The notes below the pieces were generated by a model. That model saw nothing but the letters and a program-made list of their open reading frames with translations. It was not told the DNA's origin and ran no database searches. A DNA stretch of 64,000 nucleotides from an uncultured Anaerolineales bacterium (GTDB taxonomy: Bacteria > Chloroflexota > Anaerolineae > Anaerolineales > UBA6663), in contig CALFZO010000139.1 in NCBI GenBank assembly GCA_937952305.1, positions 1-64,000 of the forward strand, in the 5' to 3' direction. The position numbers were made by a program, and so were the translations under genes. Shown in pieces: positions 1-9,225 of this stretch. Numbering within the stretch: position 1 is the first letter of the stretch; every line of letters begins with the position of its first letter.

Positions 1-57
1 CCGGGGAAGGTCCCGGGACGGGCGCGGCCGTGAGTGCGCGGGGTGGGCCGGAGCTTC

Positions 58-1395
58 TCAGGCCGGGACGGGCGCGGCGGCCGGGGCGGGCTGGCGGATC
101 AGGTCGGCGGCGGCGCGGGCGTGGCGCGTCACCGATTCACCATTGGTCAGCGCCGGGTAGATCTGGGCCGTAGTCGCCAGGATCAGGCCCGGGATCGGCG
201 TCTGCATCGGCGGGATCAGGTCGGTCTCATTGAGGCCGTGCAGCGGCTCGACGAACTTCTCACGGTGCACCAGGAAATAGCGCACGTGCTCGCGTTTGAA
301 GGTCGGCAGCATGGCCTCCAGGTTGGAGAGCCAGATCTCGCGGATCTCGTCGTCGCTCTTGGTCTGCCACTCACTGCCCGGCTGGGTGTACTTGGGCAGA
401 TAGACCAGGTGATGCCCGCCGACGTCGGCCGGGTTGATGTAGCTGGTGGTCTCGATCAGGCCCGTGAACGGATAGCGGTCGTCGGTGATGTTGACGGTCC
501 AGTAGCCGGTCAGCGGCCGGTCCAGCACCATCAGCGGGCAGACGATGCCCAGGTACTGGGTCTTGTCCAGGAAGGCTTTGTATTCGGCCGGCGCGTTCGG
601 GATCAGGCGCTGGAAGATCGAGGTCTGCACGGTGGCGGCCACCGCGTCGAAGCGGCGCACCTCGCCGCCCAGCCGCAGCCCCACGGCGCGGCCGCCCTCC
701 AGCACGATCTCCTGGACCGGCGTGCGCAGGTGGATCTGGCCGCCGCTCTGCTCGATGCGCGCCGCCATCGCCTTGAGCAGGGTGGCGTACCCGCCCAGCA
801 GGTAGCCGGCCATCTCCTTCTGGCTGGCGCCGCCGCGCGTCGACTTCATGCGCACCAGGCGCGACCAGATGTAGGTGGCGGGCGTGTTCTCAAAGCCGCC
901 GTCGAACTTAGCCTTGAGCATCGGCCGCCAGATGTTCTGGAAGGTGGTGCGGCCGCTTAGGCCCAGCAGCCACTTCTCCACGCTGATACTCTCCAGCGAT
1001 TTCCAATCGCTTACCAACTGGGCGTACAGCACCGTCAGGCCCAGGCGGAAGCGGTCGATCCAGCCCAGCGGCGGGAAGCGCAGGAACTCGACGATGTTGT
1101 TCATCGAGTGCAGGCGGCCCTGGTAGTAGAACGCCATCTTGGTCTCGTTGAAGCGCAGCTGGTCGGTGAGGCCGAGCTCGGCGCACAGCTCGGCCAGGTG
1201 CCGGTCGCTGGACAAGATGGCGTGATAGAAGCGGTCCACGGCCGTGCCGTCCGCCAGGTGCAGCGGACCGGCCAGGCCGCCCAGGGTCGGCGAAGCCTCG
1301 AAGATCTCCACCGCCACGCCGTCCCGGGCCAGGAAGTAGCCCAGCGTGACCCCCATGATCCCACCGCCCAAAATTGCCACGGTTTTATTTGTCAT
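58..1395 (-). CDS. FAD-dependent amine-oxidase/protoporphyrinogen-oxidase-like oxidoreductase
   Basis: This encodes about 445 residues with an N-terminal Rossmann dinucleotide motif GGGIMG (residues 10-15) and an acidic residue closing the second strand, typical of FAD proteins of the amine oxidase/phytoene desaturase/UDP-galactopyranose mutase class. The C-terminal half has the matching second FAD strand region around PALTNGESV. The start at 1395 begins MTNKTVAILGG and has AGGA upstream; a longer frame would run into wecB. It is the last gene of a minus-strand glycan locus, after a WecB-type epimerase, so a role in lipid-linked or sugar metabolism is plausible, but the substrate is unknown. 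Confidence is high for the fold and low for the reaction. Confidence 0.85.
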   Translation of the reverse strand: MTNKTVAILGGGIMGVTLGYFLARDGVAVEIFEASPTLGGLAGPLHLADGTAVDRFYHAILSSDRHLAELCAELGLTDQLRFNETKMAFYYQGRLHSMNNIVEFLRFPPLGWIDRFRLGLTVLYAQLVSDWKSLESISVEKWLLGLSGRTTFQNIWRPMLKAKFDGGFENTPATYIWSRLVRMKSTRGGASQKEMAGYLLGGYATLLKAMAARIEQSGGQIHLRTPVQEIVLEGGRAVGLRLGGEVRRFDAVAATVQTSIFQRLIPNAPAEYKAFLDKTQYLGIVCPLMVLDRPLTGYWTVNITDDRYPFTGLIETTSYINPADVGGHHLVYLPKYTQPGSEWQTKSDDEIREIWLSNLEAMLPTFKREHVRYFLVHREKFVEPLHGLNETDLIPPMQTPIPGLILATTAQIYPALTNGESVTRHARAAADLIRQPAPAAAPVPA

Positions 1396-1410
1396 TGCAG
1401 TTCCTGCCAG

Positions 1411-1435
1411 GAAAAACCCGCCGGCGCGCCGGCGG
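1411..1435 (-). terminator. Hairpin plus T tract between wecB and the FAD oxidoreductase gene
   Basis: A 7-bp GC-only stem (1418-1424 with 1429-1435, loop CGCG) is followed on the minus strand by G and five T residues (1416-1412). It lies 24 bases past the wecB stop and just ahead of the next start, so it may be a terminator or partial attenuator. Confidence 0.5.
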
Positions 1436-1459
1436 CTGTGCCTTGGTGCCCCAAGGCCC

Positions 1460-2545
<1,086 letters not shown>

Positions 2546-2550
2546 GATAG

Positions 2551-2585
2551 GACGAAAGACGAAGGACGAAGGACGGAAGACAGTG
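2551..2585. repeat. Imperfect heptanucleotide tandem repeat (GACGAAR units)
   Basis: Four to five 7-base units start at 2551, 2558, 2565, 2572 and 2579 (gacgaaa, gacgaag, gacgaag, gacggaa, gacagtg). The array lies directly upstream of the wecB start codon on the minus strand, where a ribosome site would be expected. Confidence 0.75.
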
Positions 2586-2615
2586 GTCGGGACGGCCTCG
2601 GTCCACCGTCTTCCG
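2574..2615 (-). terminator. Long hairpin downstream of the EamA-like gene
   Basis: CGGAAGAC (2574-2581) plus GTGG (2583-2586) pair with CCAC (2603-2606) plus GTCTTCCG (2608-2615), with one mismatch and a 16-base loop. It begins 10 bases past the EamA-like stop on the minus strand. There is no clean T tract, so it could be a terminator or an mRNA-stability hairpin ahead of wecB. Confidence 0.4.
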
Positions 2616-2624
2616 TCAGGAACT

Positions 2625-2996
2625 TCAGGTGCGCGAGATGATAAAGACGCCGACCCAGACCACGACCATGCCGGCGAAACGGGTCAGGGTGATATTCTCG
2701 CCGAAGAGGAGCCAGGAGGCCAGCACCATGGCGGCGTAGCTCAGGCCCGTGAACGGGTAGGCGAAGCTCAGGTCCACCCGGGACAGGGCGGCCAGCCAGA
2801 AGACGGTGCCGCACACGTAGATAAACAACCCAATGACCACGTACGGGTTGGTGGCGATGCGCCACAGGATGCCAAACAACTGGTCGACGCTCAGGGTGAG
2901 CGGCCCCATGCTGGACATGCCCTTTTTGAGCAGGATCTGGCCGACCGCGCCGGCGACGACGCTGATGAGGATATACACGATAGCGACATTGTTCAT
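2625..2996 (-). CDS. Small EamA/SMR-like membrane transporter (ArnE/EmrE-like)
   Basis: This gives about 123 residues with four hydrophobic helices, the size and topology of half-size drug/metabolite transporters such as EmrE or the ArnE subunit of undecaprenyl-phosphate-aminoarabinose flippase. The conserved patch GQILLKKGM near residue 18 and a C-terminal EN.T..R..G segment fit that superfamily. I chose the ATG at 2996 because AAAGGA lies 9 bases upstream; a frame-extending start at 3041 would overlap the preceding GT2 gene. Its position between a GT2 and wecB suggests a lipid-linked sugar flippase rather than drug export. This is inference from context. Confidence 0.8.
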   Translation of the reverse strand: MNNVAIVYILISVVAGAVGQILLKKGMSSMGPLTLSVDQLFGILWRIATNPYVVIGLFIYVCGTVFWLAALSRVDLSFAYPFTGLSYAAMVLASWLLFGENITLTRFAGMVVVWVGVFIISRT

Positions 2997-3028
2997 CGCG
3001 GCTAGTCCTTTCTTGGGCTTGGTCTCGA

Positions 3029-3823
3029 TCAGCGTGTCCATTCCAGCTTACCTTCCACTTGTTTCGGCCGGACGAGCGGCGCCACGCGCAGCCGGTGCAG
3101 CACCACCCGCCACTGGAATTGCAGGTGCGCGCGGATCGTGCGCACGATCTTGGCCTTGGACGAGCCGAACACGCGCGCGTGCAGGACCGCCGGGAACTCG
3201 GCCACGCGGTAGCCCAGCAGCATGGCCTTGACCATCAGCTCTGTGCCGCCCAGGAAGCCGTCGGCCCCGAAGCTGACCGCCTCGATCACGCGGCGGCGAT
3301 AGGCGCGGAAGAGCGCCGTATAGGTGTGGATGTTCCAGTTGACCAGCAGCCGGTACAACAGGGACGAGCCCTGGCTCAGCACCAGGCGGTAGCCCGGCAC
3401 GTTCTCGACGCCGCCGCGCGGATGATACGGGGAGGCCGTGACGATATCCACTTCGGGCGTCAGCGCCTCCAGCAAGGCCGGGATGGTCGCGAACTTGTAG
3501 GTGCCGTCGGCGTCGGTGGTGACCACCACCTCACCGCGGGCGGCCGCCAGGCCGGTGCGGATGGCCGCGCCCAGGCCGCGGTTGACGCGGTGGCGCTCGA
3601 AGCGGAAGGTCACGCCCGGCGCGCGATTCTCGCCGAACGAGGTCGTCAGCGCCAGCCAGGTCTCGTCGGTGCTGCCGTCGTCCACGAAGATCACCTCAAC
3701 CGGGCGGGCCGCGGCGAGCATGGTGACGACCGGCACCAGTTCCTGCACCAGGCTGGGGATGCTGTCAGCCTCGTTGCAGCACGGGATCACAATCGAAACG
3801 CTAGAACTCATTTCCGACTCCAT
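3029..3823 (-). CDS. Family 2 glycosyltransferase (dolichol-phosphate-mannose-synthase-like)
   Basis: The 264-residue protein begins with the GT-A fold segment SIVIPCCNEAD and carries VDDGST (residues 47-52) and DADGTY (104-109), the nucleotide-sugar and metal-binding acidic motifs of GT2. It lacks C-terminal membrane helices. Such enzymes transfer a sugar from a nucleotide or polyprenyl phosphate donor. It precedes the small EamA-like gene, a pairing also seen in lipid-A or polyprenyl-phosphate-sugar modification loci, so the two may make and flip a polyprenyl-phosphate-sugar. Start 3823 has a GAG about 9 bases upstream; an alternative Met lies 4 codons in. Confidence 0.88.
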   Translation of the reverse strand: MESEMSSSVSIVIPCCNEADSIPSLVQELVPVVTMLAAARPVEVIFVDDGSTDETWLALTTSFGENRAPGVTFRFERHRVNRGLGAAIRTGLAAARGEVVVTTDADGTYKFATIPALLEALTPEVDIVTASPYHPRGGVENVPGYRLVLSQGSSLLYRLLVNWNIHTYTALFRAYRRRVIEAVSFGADGFLGGTELMVKAMLLGYRVAEFPAVLHARVFGSSKAKIVRTIRAHLQFQWRVVLHRLRVAPLVRPKQVEGKLEWTR

Positions 3824-3862
3824 CAGTAAATCTCGGGAACAACCGTGACGCAGAGGGGGCGC

Positions 3863-4903
3863 TTACCGCGCCAGCACCCGCTCGGGGGCGGCCGGCTGGG
3901 CCGGCAGCGCGGCCTGGGCGTCCACGACCACCAGCTGGCGCAGGATGTCCGCGCGGATCGTGTCCACCAGCCGCAGCGCCTGCAGACCGTCGCGCGCGGC
4001 CACGGACGAGGGGTGGCCTTCCAAGACACAGTCCACAAAATGCTGCAGCTCCAGGAAGAGCGATTCAAAGAACGGGATCTGGATCCGCTCGACGATGCTC
4101 TCCTGGCGGTACTTCACGCCGCGGTGGTTGTGGTTGAGGTACTCGCCGATGGTGTGGCGGTGCAGCAGGACGCTCTTGTTGAGCAGATCACACTCCACGT
4201 AAGACTGGCGCGCCGTCACGTCGATCGAGCGGATCTTGTTCTCGGTGACGCGCGAGGCCGTGACCGTGATCAACTGTCCGGTGGCAAAGCCAAGCTGGGC
4301 GACGGCGTGGTCGATGGTGCCGCTGAAGACGCTCAGCCCGTGGGCCGAGACCCAGGTCGGCTCCTGGCCCATCAGGTCCAGCACCAGGTTGGTGTCATGG
4401 ATCATCAGGTCCAGCACCACGTCGACGTCGAAGTTGCTGCCCTCCGTCGGGCTCAGGCGCCGGAAATTGGCGGAGAGCACCTGCATGTTCTCGAGCACAT
4501 TCTTGAGCTCGATGTAGGCCGTGTTGAAGCGCTCGATGTGCCCGACCTGCACCACCAGGCCGCTGGCCTCGGCGGCCAGCGCCAACTGCTCGGCCTGCGC
4601 CAGGGTCTGCGTGATCGGCTTCTCGATCAGGACATGCTTGCCCAGGGCCAGGCAGCGCATGGCCAGGTCGAAGTGCTGGGGCGTGGGCGTCACCAGGCTG
4701 ACGGCGTCCACGTTCGCCAGCAGTTCGTCCACGTCCGCATAGAACGGCACGTCGTACTGCTGCGCCACCTGCCGCCCGTACTGGGCGTTGGCATCACACA
4801 CGCCGGCCAACTGCGCGCGGCGCAAATTGGCATAGACGCGGCAGTGCCGCTGACCCATCCGCCCGACCCCGATCACGCCCACTTTGAGTGGCTGCATATC
4901 CAT
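3863..4903 (-). CDS. Gfo/Idh/MocA family NAD(P)-dependent oxidoreductase
   Basis: The 346-residue product has an N-terminal Rossmann motif GVIGVGRMG (residues 9-17) and the family catalytic EKP (94-96), followed by the alpha/beta C-terminal domain. Family members oxidise or reduce sugar hydroxyls; in polysaccharide loci they commonly act on UDP-sugars, for example the WbpB/WlbA 3-dehydrogenases. Here it lies between an O-antigen-ligase-like gene and a GT2 gene, with WecB nearby, so a nucleotide-sugar substrate is plausible but not shown. A candidate promoter sits at 4955-4983. Confidence 0.88.
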   Translation of the reverse strand: MDMQPLKVGVIGVGRMGQRHCRVYANLRRAQLAGVCDANAQYGRQVAQQYDVPFYADVDELLANVDAVSLVTPTPQHFDLAMRCLALGKHVLIEKPITQTLAQAEQLALAAEASGLVVQVGHIERFNTAYIELKNVLENMQVLSANFRRLSPTEGSNFDVDVVLDLMIHDTNLVLDLMGQEPTWVSAHGLSVFSGTIDHAVAQLGFATGQLITVTASRVTENKIRSIDVTARQSYVECDLLNKSVLLHRHTIGEYLNHNHRGVKYRQESIVERIQIPFFESLFLELQHFVDCVLEGHPSSVAARDGLQALRLVDTIRADILRQLVVVDAQAALPAQPAAPERVLAR

Positions 4904-4954
4904 CCGCCTTTGGCTTACCCGGCCGAGTGGGCCGGTCCGATCGCAATTGCACTC

Positions 4955-4983
4955 ACGATAACATCGGGAAATATGCCTGCCAA
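4955..4983 (-). promoter_or_regulatory. Candidate sigma-70 promoter for the Gfo/Idh/MocA gene
   Basis: On the minus strand TTGGCA (4983-4978) is separated by exactly 17 bases from TATCGT (4960-4955), about 50 bases before the start codon at 4903. The -35 matches consensus at five of six positions; the -10 is weaker. Confidence 0.4.
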
Positions 4984-5050
4984 CCCCACTTATGGGCTAC
5001 CAACCATCCGGCAACACAGGCGGCGGGGAGGACCAACGACCTAGCCGCAG

Positions 5051-6706
5051 TCAGGGCAGCGCAGCCAGCCGCGTTGTCACGTCCGTGGCATAGCCGGCCA
5101 GATCGGGCCGACCCTGCGTGCCCCACCACCAGGCATACGTTTCCAGTTCGCCCGGCGCCTCCGCCAGGCCCGCCAGCAACGGCGCCGCCTGGTCAGCCTC
5201 GCCCAGCCAGGCGTACGCGTAGCCGAGGTTCTTCCGCACACCGCGATCACCCGGCGTCGCCTGGTAAGCGCGCTCCAACCACGTTACGGCCTCGGCGTAG
5301 TCGCCGGCGCTGAGCGCCAACAGCCCCAGGCGATGGTCGGCCACGGGCTGGGTGGGCTCCACTTGAGCCGCTCGCTCCAGCCACCAGCGGGCTTCGCCCA
5401 AGTCGGCCGGCGTTTGACCGCGCTCCGGCCAGTCCGCCAGTTCGGCGCGCGCCATCAGCACGGCCCCCACATCCGCATACAAGGCCGCCAGACCGGGCCG
5501 CCCCAGGAGGATGCCGGCCAAAACGACGGCGCCGGCCCCGGCCGCTGCCCAGCGGCGGGCGCTGGCGCGGCCCGGCGCCTGGCCGCCGGTCACGGCCGCG
5601 GCCATGCCGGCCCAGGCGAACAACAGCGGCGTCCCGGCGTTTTGATAGAGCGCGTCATCGAAGAAGCCGTCCAGGAGCACCACGCTGACGCTGACCAACG
5701 TCGCCCAGCGCAGCGCCTCCACATCCGCGTCGGCGGTCTTCGCCCGGGCCAAGCGCACCAAGGCGCCCAGCCCCAGGCCGGAGAGGGCCAGCCACCCGAG
5801 CAGGCCCTGCTCAAGGAGCACATCCAGGTACAGGTTGTGGCCGTAGGTGAACAGGGGCACCTGGATCACCATGGCGTAGCGCGAATACAAGCCCTCGAAG
5901 GCGCGCAGGCCGCCGCCCGTGAGGAGGAAGTCGGTGGCCAGGTGATAGGTGTTCACCACCAGGTCCACGCGCGCGGCGCCGCTGTCACTGCCCAGCACCC
6001 GGTGCGCCAGCCCCTCCCACCCGCCGGGCAGCCAGCCCACCAGGGCCACCGTCGCGGCCGCCCCCAACGCCAGGCCGGCGCCGAAGAGCCAGCGCCGCGG
6101 CCAAGACGCCGCGGCCGCCAACCAGCCGCACAGGCCCCAGACCGCCCACAAGCTCAGGCCGACCGCCAGCGCCAGCATGGCGCCGCGGGAACTGGCCAGC
6201 AGCTCGCCGGCCAGGATCACGGCCGCCAGGACACTCCAGGCCGCCGCCAGCGCCCAGCGGCGCGAGCGCCAGGCATTCAGGATCAGCGCCAGCGTATACG
6301 GCGCCAACATAGCCAGCACGCCGCCCGCCAAGTTGTGGTTCAGCGAGCCGGTCAGCGGCGGCCGCCAGGCCATCCAGGCCAGAGCCAGGCGATTCAGAAC
6401 GCCGATGTCGGCGGGCAGGCTGACCCAATCATGGACCAGCAGGAAATAGACGCTGAGGCCGGCGGCCGCCACGGTCAGCGCCCCGGCGGCCCACCCGGCC
6501 CGCGCCGGCGGCTGGAGCGCCAGAAGATAGTAGACGACCACGGCCGCGGCCAACATGCCGAACTTGCCCCAGGCCAGATCTCGGTCGTAGGCCGCCCACA
6601 CCCCTAAGGCCGCCGTCAGCATGAACACAACCAACAGCAGGTCAAAGGGTGTGCGCGGCAGGGTCGGCGTCCGGCCCTCCGCAGCAGGCGCGCGCAGAGT
6701 AGTCAT
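5051..6706 (-). CDS. O-antigen ligase/polymerase-like membrane protein with TPR tail
   Basis: About 551 residues. The first two thirds contain roughly ten hydrophobic helices and a large extracytoplasmic loop region with the SRGAMLALAVG and YGHNLYLDVLLEQGLLG segments characteristic of the Wzy/WaaL (O-antigen ligase) superfamily. The last about 120 residues are TPR-like (repeated AL..AGDYAEAVTWLERAY type helices). The expected function is ligation or polymerisation of undecaprenyl-linked glycans at the membrane outer face. The ATG at 6706 overlaps the stop of the preceding gene (ATGA at 6706-6703), implying translational coupling, and rejects a frame-extending upstream start. Confidence 0.88.
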   Translation of the reverse strand: MTTLRAPAAEGRTPTLPRTPFDLLLVVFMLTAALGVWAAYDRDLAWGKFGMLAAAVVVYYLLALQPPARAGWAAGALTVAAAGLSVYFLLVHDWVSLPADIGVLNRLALAWMAWRPPLTGSLNHNLAGGVLAMLAPYTLALILNAWRSRRWALAAAWSVLAAVILAGELLASSRGAMLALAVGLSLWAVWGLCGWLAAAASWPRRWLFGAGLALGAAATVALVGWLPGGWEGLAHRVLGSDSGAARVDLVVNTYHLATDFLLTGGGLRAFEGLYSRYAMVIQVPLFTYGHNLYLDVLLEQGLLGWLALSGLGLGALVRLARAKTADADVEALRWATLVSVSVVLLDGFFDDALYQNAGTPLLFAWAGMAAAVTGGQAPGRASARRWAAAGAGAVVLAGILLGRPGLAALYADVGAVLMARAELADWPERGQTPADLGEARWWLERAAQVEPTQPVADHRLGLLALSAGDYAEAVTWLERAYQATPGDRGVRKNLGYAYAWLGEADQAAPLLAGLAEAPGELETYAWWWGTQGRPDLAGYATDVTTRLAALP

Positions 6707-7305
6707 GAGTCCTCGGAGAGCCGGCCGGTTTCGGGCGGGCGGCTGCGGGCGGGCGCCGCCGGCTGGCACAACTGCAGACAGCGGCGCGCAACGGCGGGCC
6801 AATTGAGCGGGGCGTCCGGCGGGCTCAGGGTCGTGAGGGCAGCGGCCTCCCGCCAGACGGCCTGCCTCAACGGGTCCAGCCACAGGCGCCGCCGGGCTGG
6901 CTCAGCGGCGAGATCAGCCGCCACCAGGGCCAGGTAGGGCAGCCCGTGCTGGCGTTTGAGCAGGAGGCTCACGCCGCCGGCCGGCCAATCCGGCCAGGCA
7001 AAACTCAGATCGTAGCGGCGTCTGTCCAGCAGCAGTTGGCAGAGGCGCAGGCTATGCCAGGCATAGCGCAGCTCGTCCCATTGCGAGACGGGGCCGCGCG
7101 GCGCAGATGCCGCCGGCACCTGGTAGAGCGTGATCCGCTCAGTCAGGCGCTCGGTCGTGTAGCCGACCGGCGTGGACGCCGACGTCACCACGTCCGCCCA
7201 GACGGCCGGGCAGACGGCCAGGGCGGCGAGCAGGGGATCGGCGGCCGCCGGCCCGCCGGTGCCGGTCAGGGGATAAGCATGTCCGAGCAGGAGAAGGCGG
7301 GTCAC
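6703..7305 (-). CDS. Half-length GT4-like glycosyltransferase (N-terminal domain only)
   Basis: The product is 200 residues, about half a GT-B enzyme. The start (TRLLLLGHAYPLTGTGGPAA) resembles the N-terminal acceptor domain of GT4 enzymes (sugar-chain acceptor loop with Gly-rich turn), and the middle has an F-A-W-P-D-W-P-A-G motif like the acceptor-side loop of that family. No donor-binding C-terminal domain with the E-x7-E motif follows. The stop overlaps the O-antigen-ligase start by ATGA, so the gene seems integrated in the operon rather than recently broken. It could be a remnant, or a subunit that needs a partner. Function is uncertain. Confidence 0.6.
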   Translation of the reverse strand: MTRLLLLGHAYPLTGTGGPAAADPLLAALAVCPAVWADVVTSASTPVGYTTERLTERITLYQVPAASAPRGPVSQWDELRYAWHSLRLCQLLLDRRRYDLSFAWPDWPAGGVSLLLKRQHGLPYLALVAADLAAEPARRRLWLDPLRQAVWREAAALTTLSPPDAPLNWPAVARRCLQLCQPAAPARSRPPETGRLSEDS

Positions 7306-7341
7306 CGGTGGCCTCGGAGAGACAAGCCGGCCAGAATAAGG

Positions 7342-7368
7342 CGAGGCGGCCGGTGCGCGGCCGCCTCG
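7342..7368 (-). terminator. 11-bp perfect hairpin downstream of the radical SAM gene
   Basis: Positions 7342-7352 pair perfectly with 7358-7368 around a 5-base loop. On the minus strand the stem is followed by CCTTATTCTG, a weak T-rich tail. It lies in the 172-bp gap between the radical SAM gene and the GT4-like gene. The rest of the gap (7306-7477) shows a run of Gs but no gene. Confidence 0.5.
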
Positions 7369-7477
7369 TCGGTGGATGCAGGTCTAAGGCTGGGCTGGAC
7401 AGGCCGAAACGTCCGCGCCCTACCGCGGGCGTCCGGCCTGCCAGCCCAAACCTACGGCCGTAAACGGCCCCCCCCCA

Positions 7478-9142
7478 TCAGTGCGAGGACGACTCGCTAG
7501 ACGCCCAGTTCAGGTGCTGCAGACCGACGTCCAGAGCTGTTCGCATCGTGGAAACATCGGAAAGCAGCATCTTCAGGTACGTCATGATCGGGCCGGGCCG
7601 GAACGCCCATTCGCGGAAAGCGCGCTTCTGCCAGTACAGCAGACGCTCGGCGGGCAGGCCGGGATAATCCAGGACCGTGCCCTTGTCCATGTCCACTTGC
7701 TCCCAGCGCGTGCCCTGGCGGAACCAGTTGTTCTTGACCACTTCGAAGAAGAAGGGCGTGCCCGGATAAGGGGCGGCCACGTGGAAGAGCGCGATATCCA
7801 GCGGCAGCTTCTTGGCGAAGTCGATGGTCTGGCGGATGGAGGCCTCGGTCTCGGTCGGCAGGCCGATGATGAAATAGCCCCAGTTCATGATGCCGGCGGC
7901 CTTGGCCCAGCGCAGCGCGCGTTCGGCCTTGTCCGGGTAGGCACCCTTGCGGGCGTGCTTGAGCACCTGCTCGCTGCCGCTCTCGATGCCCCAGGAGATC
8001 AGCGTGCAGCCGGCTTTGCCCATCATCTGCAGCATCTCTTCGTCCACGTAGTCCACGCGGCTGTTGCTGGTGAAGGTGACGTTCAGCTTTTGGTCGATCA
8101 TCAGCCGGCACATCTCCATCACCTGGTCACGGCTGACGGTGAAGAGGTCGGCGTACATGTGGATGTGGTTGACGCCCAGCTTCTTGAGCACCCACATCTC
8201 CTCCACGATCTTCTCCGGCGAGCGCAGCCGGACGGCGTACTGGTAGGAGACGTGCTTGATGCAGTAGATGCAGCCGGCCGTGCAGCCGCGGCTGGTGACC
8301 ATGAACGTGAACGGGCCCTTGATCATGGGCATGCGGTACTTCTGCAGCGGCAGCAGATGATGCAGCGGGATCGGCAGGTCGTCCAGGTCCTTGATGAACG
8401 GGCGCGTGGCGTTGAGCACGATCTCATCGCCGCGCCGCCAGGCCACGCCCTTGACGCCGCTCATCTCCACGCGGCCGTCCACGGTCAGGGACGGGTGATA
8501 GGCCGGGTCATGCTCGCGGAACATCTTCTGCATCAGCTCGTTGCGCTGAGCGAACTTGTTGTCCAGGTGGTCCAGCAGGTCGCGGATGGTCAAATCCGGC
8601 TCGCCCACCAGCACGAAGTCCAGCGCCGGGTACGAAATCAGCGTCTCGCGCGGCATCGGCGTGACGTGCGTGCCGAAGGCGATGGTCTTGGCGCCGCGCG
8701 CCTTGGCCAGGAAGCAGCCGTACATGTCGTTCTGGAGCGTCGGCGCCGTCACCTGGGTCAGGTAGTAGCGCGGCTGGTACTTGTCCAGCAGTTTCTCGAA
8801 CTCGCTCCAGCCCATGCGCTCGGCGTTGGCGTCGATGATCTTGAAGGTGTAGACCGGGTCCAGCATGGCCGCCATCTGCGCCAGGGAGACCTGCGGCCAG
8901 ACCATGTTCTCGCGCGTGCGCCGCCCGACCCGGTGCTGGGTGCGGATCCACAGAGCCCCGTCCGGCGTGGGCGGATTGACCAGCAGGATGTCCACCATCT
9001 CAGGCGAGCGCTGGGCGGCCAGCAGGCCATTCCGCACGATGGCGTCGACATTCGGGAAATCCGCCATCCGGACGTTGGCAATCCGGCGCGTGCCATTGTT
9101 CACCCAGGCGCCGTCGGCCTTGGTCGGGGTCTCGTCGCTCAT
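7478..9142 (-). CDS. B12-binding-domain radical SAM protein
   Basis: About 554 residues. An N-terminal cobalamin-binding-like domain (roughly 50-190) is followed by a radical SAM domain with the canonical CxxxCxxC cluster motif at C287, C291 and C294 (SRGCTAGCIYC). The family uses a [4Fe-4S] cluster and S-adenosylmethionine, often with cobalamin, for methylation or rearrangement of unreactive carbons. The start at 9142 is preferred because AAGGAG lies 7 bases upstream; the Met two codons before is too close to that site. It lies inside a glycan locus, so modification of a sugar or lipid carrier is possible. The substrate cannot be told from sequence. Confidence 0.85.
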   Translation of the reverse strand: MSDETPTKADGAWVNNGTRRIANVRMADFPNVDAIVRNGLLAAQRSPEMVDILLVNPPTPDGALWIRTQHRVGRRTRENMVWPQVSLAQMAAMLDPVYTFKIIDANAERMGWSEFEKLLDKYQPRYYLTQVTAPTLQNDMYGCFLAKARGAKTIAFGTHVTPMPRETLISYPALDFVLVGEPDLTIRDLLDHLDNKFAQRNELMQKMFREHDPAYHPSLTVDGRVEMSGVKGVAWRRGDEIVLNATRPFIKDLDDLPIPLHHLLPLQKYRMPMIKGPFTFMVTSRGCTAGCIYCIKHVSYQYAVRLRSPEKIVEEMWVLKKLGVNHIHMYADLFTVSRDQVMEMCRLMIDQKLNVTFTSNSRVDYVDEEMLQMMGKAGCTLISWGIESGSEQVLKHARKGAYPDKAERALRWAKAAGIMNWGYFIIGLPTETEASIRQTIDFAKKLPLDIALFHVAAPYPGTPFFFEVVKNNWFRQGTRWEQVDMDKGTVLDYPGLPAERLLYWQKRAFREWAFRPGPIMTYLKMLLSDVSTMRTALDVGLQHLNWASSESSSH

Positions 9143-9225
9143 GGTCATTCTCCTTGTTCGCTTAAAGTCATCAAAATTAACTCTGCTCACCAATCCGCCC
9201 CTCACCTCAAAAGATACCGTCGGTG

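Noticed and set aside
3845..5044. Long plus-strand reading frame opposite the Gfo/Idh/MocA gene
   Set aside because: His/Arg/Gln-rich product with no recognisable motif, wholly antisense to a well-supported gene. Several similar frames of 200-600 codons exist opposite other genes (for example near 7481-9304, 12129-13976 and 47211-48416) and arise from high GC and codon bias.
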